Shown in pieces: positions 23,620-28,691 of a stretch of 28,691 bases of DNA. The notes below the pieces were generated by a model. That model was given only the letters and a program-made list of their open reading frames with translations, was not told the DNA's origin and made no database searches. Location: positions 1 through 28,691 of the forward strand of contig JAIPMN010011894.1 of assembly GCA_020650975.1 (NCBI GenBank), in the 5' to 3' direction. The DNA comes from Apostichopus californicus. Taxonomy: Eukaryota > Echinodermata > Holothuroidea > Aspidochirotida > Stichopodidae. The position numbers and the translations under genes are program-made. Each line of letters opens with the position of its first letter. The first letter of the stretch is position 1.

Positions 23620-24205
23620 TTTTACTTTTGCAGTTACTGTGGATTGCAAGGTATTTAGACTTTCAAGCTTTGCCCTCCGATGACCTTTGACCTTCAAAGA
23701 ATGCAATAAAGGTCAATAAGGTGGATCCAAATACCAAGTATTCTCAAACTTCCCTTTTGAAGCTTTTGTGTTTACAAGGTATTCAAATTTTGATATTTCT
23801 GGACCTCACATGACCTACGACCCCAAAGAAAGCTATGAAGGTCTTCTTAATAAATTGGATCCACATTACAAGTACAAAGTATATCCAAGCTTTGCTTTTA
23901 CAGTTACCGTGTTTGCAAGGTTTTCAGCCTTGACAACTGTTGACCTTAAATGACCTTTGACTCCTGAAGAAAGCAATAGGATCTTCTATTTAATAAGGTG
24001 GATCCACGCACCAAGTATAAAGTTAATTCAAACTTTGCTGTTGGAGTTACCATCTTTACAAGGTTTTCAGACTTTGACACCTGTTGACCTCAAATGACCT
24101 TTGACCTCGACAGACAAGAACTAGACATCAATTACTCAATGGGGTGGATCCACAAACCAACTATGACATAAATCCAAGCTTTACTTTTTGTGTTCAAAAG
24201 CCAAG
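23620..24205. repeat. Degenerate tandem array, about 130-145-bp units with TGACCTTTGACC
   Basis: Four diverged units share a fixed order of words: TTTACAAGGT, CAGACTTTGAC, TGACCTTTGACC, GAAAGC, AAGGTGGATCCA, AAACTTTGCT. The TGACC motif starts at 23681, 23811, 23951 and 24095. A partial unit may lie to the left. Open frames inside carry no recognisable protein. TGACCTTTGACC is the complement of a DR1 nuclear-receptor element; whether this matters is unknown. Confidence 0.7.
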
Positions 24206-25049
24206 GCGTCACACACATGTTACACATGCCATCACTGTCACATAGATTCAGTTTGCCTTCGGCAAGGAATCAACAAACACTACGGTCAAATACTGTGAAA
24301 TCTTGACTGAACTTTACCTAATTTTCTTACTTAGTTTCCAAAATTCCAGTGCTTTCTGGTTTAATCATCTTTCTGTTAGCCATCAGTATCATGCTGAAGA
24401 TTTATTGACATGTTTCAGTCTTAGTCACCAGCACATCTACATATATAAACACTATTCATACAAGAACACTCACATGCTATGCATCCAGAATAGGAAAACA
24501 GAGAGCTTACATCATCCAGGACTAGAATAAGACTGACCACTATGACTCATGAAACTACCTGAATCAACTTCACTAAATGGGCACGGTGAAACTGATGTGA
24601 AATCATCTATACCAACAGTGGCTTTCAGCTTTAAGGTCACTTTACCTTCAAATAATATAGCACTGGGATTAGACCGTGTAAATGTCACCATCAATATAAC
24701 TTGTCACATAACAATCATCAGCATTAGCATGCACACACAGTGAAACCATCCTGGCTCGTAACATCCACGGCAAGAGCGACCGTCGGCTAATTTGGGCAGA
24801 GTCCTTGCGGATATGCTAGCAGTTGTCTCTCTCTCATTGTCTGACACAATCAGTTCCACCAGACTGGTACCATCAGTAACACCACAGCTATGTGATTCTG
24901 GTGATAAATTTGCTCACACCCTCCACCACGGTGTCATGTTACACAGAGATTGCAACCTCTTCCTTGATCGACAGTAGTTGTCATAATCCGGAGATGATGT
25001 CCCCGTTACGGATCACCTTTTCATCATCTCCGGGTTGATCACCATCTCA
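24206..25049. other. 3' flank / possible 3' UTR of MAK16
   Basis: This follows the MAK16 stop codon on the - strand. A minus-strand AATAAA (TTTATT on +) is at 24401-24406, about 645 bases past the stop, and could end the transcript. Short open frames on both strands (for example 24549-24743 and 24792-24977) match nothing I know. Confidence 0.4.
24988..25033 (-). other. Stem-loop just after the MAK16 stop codon
   Basis: Perfect 12-bp inverted repeat CCGGAGATGATG / CATCATCTCCGG with a 22-base loop, 17 bases beyond the MAK16 stop. It would form a hairpin in the proximal 3' UTR. Confidence 0.6.
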
Positions 25050-28000
25050 TCAGAATGATTCTGTGATCCTCTGTTTTGCCGGTGTCTGCCTCTCCTCCTC
25101 GTACTCAATCTCCACTCGGGCTCTTTTAAATTTCCCGGCCTTCCCCTTCACAGATTTTCCTTTTCCTGTTTTTGTCTCCTCCTCTCCACTCGACTCGTCA
25201 TCTGACGCATCGTGGCCTCCTTTCCCTTGCGGTAACACTCTGTCCATATCCTGGAGAATTTTGATAGATTTGAAGAAATAGAAAGTTAAAATCATTACGT
25301 CCGTTTGGTCTCGACACAGCACGCTCCATACAGAGTGCATACTGATCCTTACGATTTATTTAGGGAAAGTGTCGAGAGGCAACATGGCAGCAATATTACC
25401 AAACAAGATTATCGTCGGATAATAATAATCATAATAATAATCATGACCTATCGCCAGCAGAACAAAGAAACCCATGGCATATTACATCTGGTCCCACATA
25501 GCAAAATGTCATCCATGGCCCAAAACTGCACCACAGTGTTTGTATGTCGCAGAAACTAATAGATCTGTCAGGACCTGAAGTTACACAAACTTGGCAAACT
25601 TATGACATTGCCAGACAAATTGCAAGCGCCTATTTACTTTCCAAAATCTTGACCACTGTGAGCACAGACGTTTGGGTCGAAGATTGCACAGTACTGATAA
25701 GGACAATTGATGATGCCAGGTATGGTTTCAACCTGTGGAACAGTTCTATAGAGTTTAAAGACCCTGTTAGCTGCACAATTTAATTTGTATAAAGCAATTG
25801 GGTACTGATACCAAGAATGCTACCCGAGGCCAAGTACGCTACATTGCTACTCTAATTCATTGTTACTAACCTCAACGTGGAACAGTTCTATAGAGTTTAA
25901 AGGCTTTCTGGTCACTTCGCCCAACAACCATTTCGCCCAACTGCCATTTCGCCCAACCAGCCTGGTCATTTCGCCCAACCAGCCTGGTCATTTCGCCCAA
26001 CCAGCATGGTCATTTCGCCCAACCAGCATGGTCAATTCGCCCAACCAGCATGGTCATTTCGCCCAACCTTTTTTTTACTAATATTCAGTCAGAATAATAT
26101 TACTTTTTCTATTTCACTAGTTCAATTTGATTTATTTTGGGTTATGTTACTTCGTGGTAGGTAAATAAAGTGAGGTCCGCTCGATCGGAGTCTGAGCAGT
26201 TATTTCGGGTGTAATGGGAGGAGTACACTACTTTAGGCGGTTACGCATACAATGGAAGTTATATTATTATACAAACAAAGGGGAATCGGTGTGGAATAAT
26301 ATCACTGTTTCTATTTCACTAGTTCAATTTAATTATTTTGGGTTGTAGTATTACACTACTTTAGGCGGTTACGCATACAATGGAAGTTATATTATTATAC
26401 AAACAAAGGGGAATCGGTGTGGAATAATATCACTGTTTCTATTTCACTAGTTCAATTTGATTTATTTTGGGTTGTAGTATTACACTACTTTAGGCGGTGA
26501 CGCATACATATCCCGTAACGTTAACATTTCCCGAACGTTTACTATCAAACCTAACCCCTAAAACACTGATCCATCCTCAAGTTTCCTTAATATTCGTTCG
26601 TATCCCGTAACGTTAACAATTCCCGAACGTTTCCTTACTAAAGTTATACAAAGTAAAGGACTTCAAGTTTTCTTAATATTCCTTAATATTCGAACTTTTA
26701 CTATCAAACCTATCAAACCTAACCCCTAAAACACTGATCCATCCTCAAGTTTCCTTAATATTCGTTCGTATCCCGTAACGTTAACAATTCCCGAACGTTT
26801 CATTTTGAAGTATCATATTTAATCAAGGTTGGGCGAAATGACCAGGCTGGTTGGGCGAAATGACCAGGCTGGTTGGGCGAAATGACCAGGCTGGTTGGGC
26901 AAAATGGCAGTTGGGCGAAATGGTTGTTGGGCGAAGTGACCTGCTTCCGTTTAAAGACCCTGTTAGCTGCACAATCTAATTTGTATAAAGCAATTGGTAC
27001 TGATACCAAGAACGCTACTCGAGGCCAAGTACGCTTAACATAGCTACTCTTGTTCATTGTTACTAACCTCAACGTCGCTGGCATCGCTCTCCTGGAAGTC
27101 TTCATCTGCGATGTACTCAATCTCTCCTTCGACCTCTTCTTCCTCTTCCATTTCTTCTTCCTGTTCTTCCTGAATTTTTGTAAAAGAAAATGGGGAGAAT
27201 AGATGACCTTATAGATGAGAAATTTAGCTTCCTATCAATCTAATTACTAAATAACTCAAAGTATGATTGCATAATGATTAAATTCACGTAAAATGAATAA
27301 CTTTATCATCTGTTAATACTTCTTCCTGAAACAAGCATAACTTAGGCGTGGGTCCAGTGAGGGTGGACCCAGTGAGGGGGATGTTTGCATGTATGTAGTA
27401 AGATAGCTCCGAAATTGAGTGCATCACTGGGGGCGTGCCCGCTCATCTCTTCTCATGCTCAAATGTAAAGACAAGTTTAACAAATTGTTTTTCTTTTAAC
27501 ATACATTCAATCTTTCCAGAATCATGAGATTCTAGATTGGAAATGTCCATTTCAGGACGGCAAGAATTGTAGGCATTGCTTACTTGGATCTTTCGTCGCT
27601 TCATTTGTGATTGGCTCTTTGGAGCAAGGTAGTAAATAATATTAATATGTTTGGAGGTGTGTTGTTAGTCAACCAATCATAGTAGGTTCCCCGTATTCAT
27701 AGACAGAGTTTTATGCTAACCATCTACATATGGCAGATCAGAATCATCATTCTAATCAGAAGGGTATGATTTTGTTTCACTGAGGGCCGGGAATTGTTGA
27801 TCGCTCGATTGAACTTGAGAGAATAAATCAACTGAACATCAACTTGAGCTTACGTAACCTGTAAACCAACCACCAGGGCAAAGATCTGCTTACCTTACCC
27901 TCTAAACGAATCTATTGAGAGAGAGCCCATCCCATAATCCCATGCGTAATCAGAGAAAGTCACAACTTTTCAAAAAGACATTGCTGCTTGTGGTATCCAC

Positions 28001-28674
28001 TTAATGCCAGACTATGATGTGGTTTATTATTTTCAGAGATGCATTTATTTAAGGTGGCACACTCCTATTAGAGTCTATATCAATCCGCCCGGATGTTCTC
28101 CTTCAGGAAAAGTGCCAAAAAGCAGCAGGAAAACATCTTTTTTGACATGTTTTCAATCATGATCTAGTTTTTGTGGCTTGCATGTTGAAGACCATGAATG
28201 GAAGTACATGTGGTGAGAAAATTGGGTCAATTGAGGCAATTTTAGACCCCTGTAGGCCTCCCAGGAGCAGCGTATGAAAATCGTTTACTACTGAGTGAAG
28301 AAGTTTGTTTAAAAGTGACGAAAACTTCCGGCTTGGAAGCAAAAAGCTACATGGTCATGATACGGAAAATTGATGGTGCCCTAAAAGGCTAACTTGTCAG
28401 CTATCTAGTGACGGGTAGCGTTTAGCTAGTGAGAACTTCTACCTAGACTAAGATACCACATTACTTTTGTGATTTAATGTGTCAGTCAATGGGGCTTTTA
28501 ATGGGCGTATGCTACCTTATTGGTATTCCAATCTAAAGATTCTGCTTATCTAAATGTAACACTCACAGCGCCCTCATATTCCAGCTTAGCTCTGTCCTCA
28601 TCTTCATCGTCCGTCTCCTCCGCCTTCAACACGTTATCAAACGCTACGGCGGGGATGTTGTAAACGTCGCCGTA
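25050..28674 (-). CDS. MAK16: MAK16 homologue, C-terminal three exons (5' part outside window)
   Basis: MAK16 is a nucleolar protein needed for 60S subunit assembly and early 27S pre-rRNA processing (family knowledge). Exons in transcript order: 28674-28567 (36 codons), 27169-27068 (34), 25250-25050 (66 plus TGA). All borders are GT-AG and in phase 0. The first starts YGDVYNIPAVAF, matching the conserved YGDIYNFP region of MAK16. The second is an acidic E-rich tract ending DEDFQESDASDVE. The third begins DMDRVLP, then an acidic/serine stretch, a K/G-rich basic segment, and RARVEIEYEEER, the hallmark C-terminal VEIEYE motif. The conserved zinc-binding N-terminal region is not in this window. 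The intron between the last two exons is 1.8 kb and contains a duplicated splice junction plus a transposon. The identification is firm; the upstream exons lie beyond 28691. Confidence 0.92.
25419..25444. repeat. AAT trinucleotide microsatellite
   Basis: About eight AAT/AAT-like repeats interrupted by ATC, inside the last intron of MAK16. Confidence 0.7.
25735..25876. repeat. Tandem duplicate of the MAK16 exon/intron junction (copy A)
   Basis: Positions 25761-25876 match 26957-27073 at roughly 90 percent, including the last eight exonic bases ACGTTGAG and the donor GTTAGT (minus-strand sense). The first 26 bases of the copy, beginning GTGGAACAG, recur exactly at 25877-25902. The structure is thus a 142-bp tandem duplication; the second copy is interrupted by the transposon. 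Confidence 0.85.
25895..25902. repeat. Left target-site duplication GTTTAAAG
   Basis: The 8-bp GTTTAAAG before the transposon is repeated exactly after it at 26949-26956. The uninterrupted copy A has a single GTTTAAAG at the matching place (25753-25760), which identifies the empty site. Confidence 0.8.
26224..26505. repeat. Internal 128-bp tandem repeat of the transposon
   Basis: Units begin TACACTACTTTAGGCGG at 26224, 26352 and 26481 (the last partial), a period of 128-129 bases; a partial earlier copy of the second half lies at about 26098-26160. Confidence 0.75.
26509..26805. repeat. Second internal repeat family of the transposon
   Basis: TATCCCGTAACGTTAAC occurs at 26509, 26601 and 26769, and the long phrase around CCCCTAAAACACTGATCC is present twice (about 26540-26640 and 26700-26805). 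Copies are nearly identical. Confidence 0.75.
26957..27075. repeat. Junction duplicate copy B, containing the real MAK16 donor site
   Basis: This is the remainder of the second duplicate after the transposon. It runs into the true MAK16 exon at 27068, so this copy keeps the working exon/intron border. Confidence 0.8.
27170..28566 (-). other. MAK16: MAK16 intron, nothing further recognised
   Basis: Intron between the first and second MAK16 exons of the window. It has a pair of about 15-bp repeats (27348-27377, GTGGACCCAGTGAGG-like) and no ORF or RNA gene that I can support. Confidence 0.55.
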
Positions 28675-28691
28675 CTGAAGAAAGGAATGAA

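Larger units (their letters stand above)
25903..26948. mobile_element. 1046-bp non-autonomous fold-back transposon in the MAK16 intron
   Basis: Bounded by the 8-bp duplication GTTTAAAG. The inverted arms are 25910-26068 and 26827-26941; both start GGTCACTTCGCCCAACAACC when read inward. Each arm contains 22-bp tandem units built on TTTCGCCCAACCAGC, five on the left and three on the right. The interior holds two different tandem repeats and no transposase. Open frames over the arms encode only repeat peptide. The 8-bp duplication is compatible with hAT- or P-like transposition (family knowledge); assignment is uncertain because the outermost 7 bases do not pair. Confidence 0.8.

Noticed and set aside
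25860..26081. Open frame encoding repeated HFAQP/PNQPG peptides
   Set aside because: It is a translation of the 22-bp transposon arm repeats; the opposite arm yields the same peptide in a - strand frame (26800-27120).

Overview
The window is eukaryotic nuclear DNA. It is AT-rich and has many short exons separated by GT-AG introns, tRNA-derived SINEs, fold-back DNA elements and tandem repeats. The proteins are clearly animal (kinesin-5, MAK16). Gene architecture and repeat style suggest an invertebrate deuterostome, perhaps an echinoderm such as a sea cucumber. That placement is an inference and is not proven by the sequence.

Region 1 (88-16714, + strand): a complete kinesin-5 gene (KIF11/Eg5). 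I reconstructed 26 coding exons that join in frame through GT-AG introns into a 1067-residue protein: motor head, neck, long coiled-coil stalk, and a tail with a BimC box and KEN motif. Its 3' UTR probably ends soon after the AATAAA at 17389. Introns carry only minor repeats (poly-G, minisatellites, a 47-bp tandem duplication, a G-quadruplex motif).

Region 2 (18297-19119, - strand): a small two-exon gene encoding a 107-residue, very basic protein that I do not recognise. It is tail-to-tail with KIF11.

Region 3 (19120-25049): no convincing protein gene. It holds candidate regulatory DNA (paired CACGTG boxes, a perfect 16-bp palindrome, an orphan TATA box). Next come a 197-bp fold-back element, three tandem 144-bp tRNA-derived SINE units, two further unrelated tRNA-like elements, a GC-rich minisatellite, and a tandem array of roughly 130-145-bp units, each with a nuclear-receptor-like TGACCTTTGACC motif.

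Region 4 (25050-28691, - strand): the 3' part of MAK16, a nucleolar factor for 60S ribosome biogenesis. Three coding exons (136 C-terminal residues) are present and the 5' part lies beyond the window. Its last intron has been remodelled: the exon/intron junction was duplicated in tandem, and a 1046-bp fold-back transposon with 22-bp-repeat arms then inserted into one copy, leaving an 8-bp target duplication. This is the most striking structure in the window.

The genes are not an operon. KIF11 (spindle assembly) and MAK16 (ribosome biogenesis) are both housekeeping or proliferation genes, and nothing here links them functionally.
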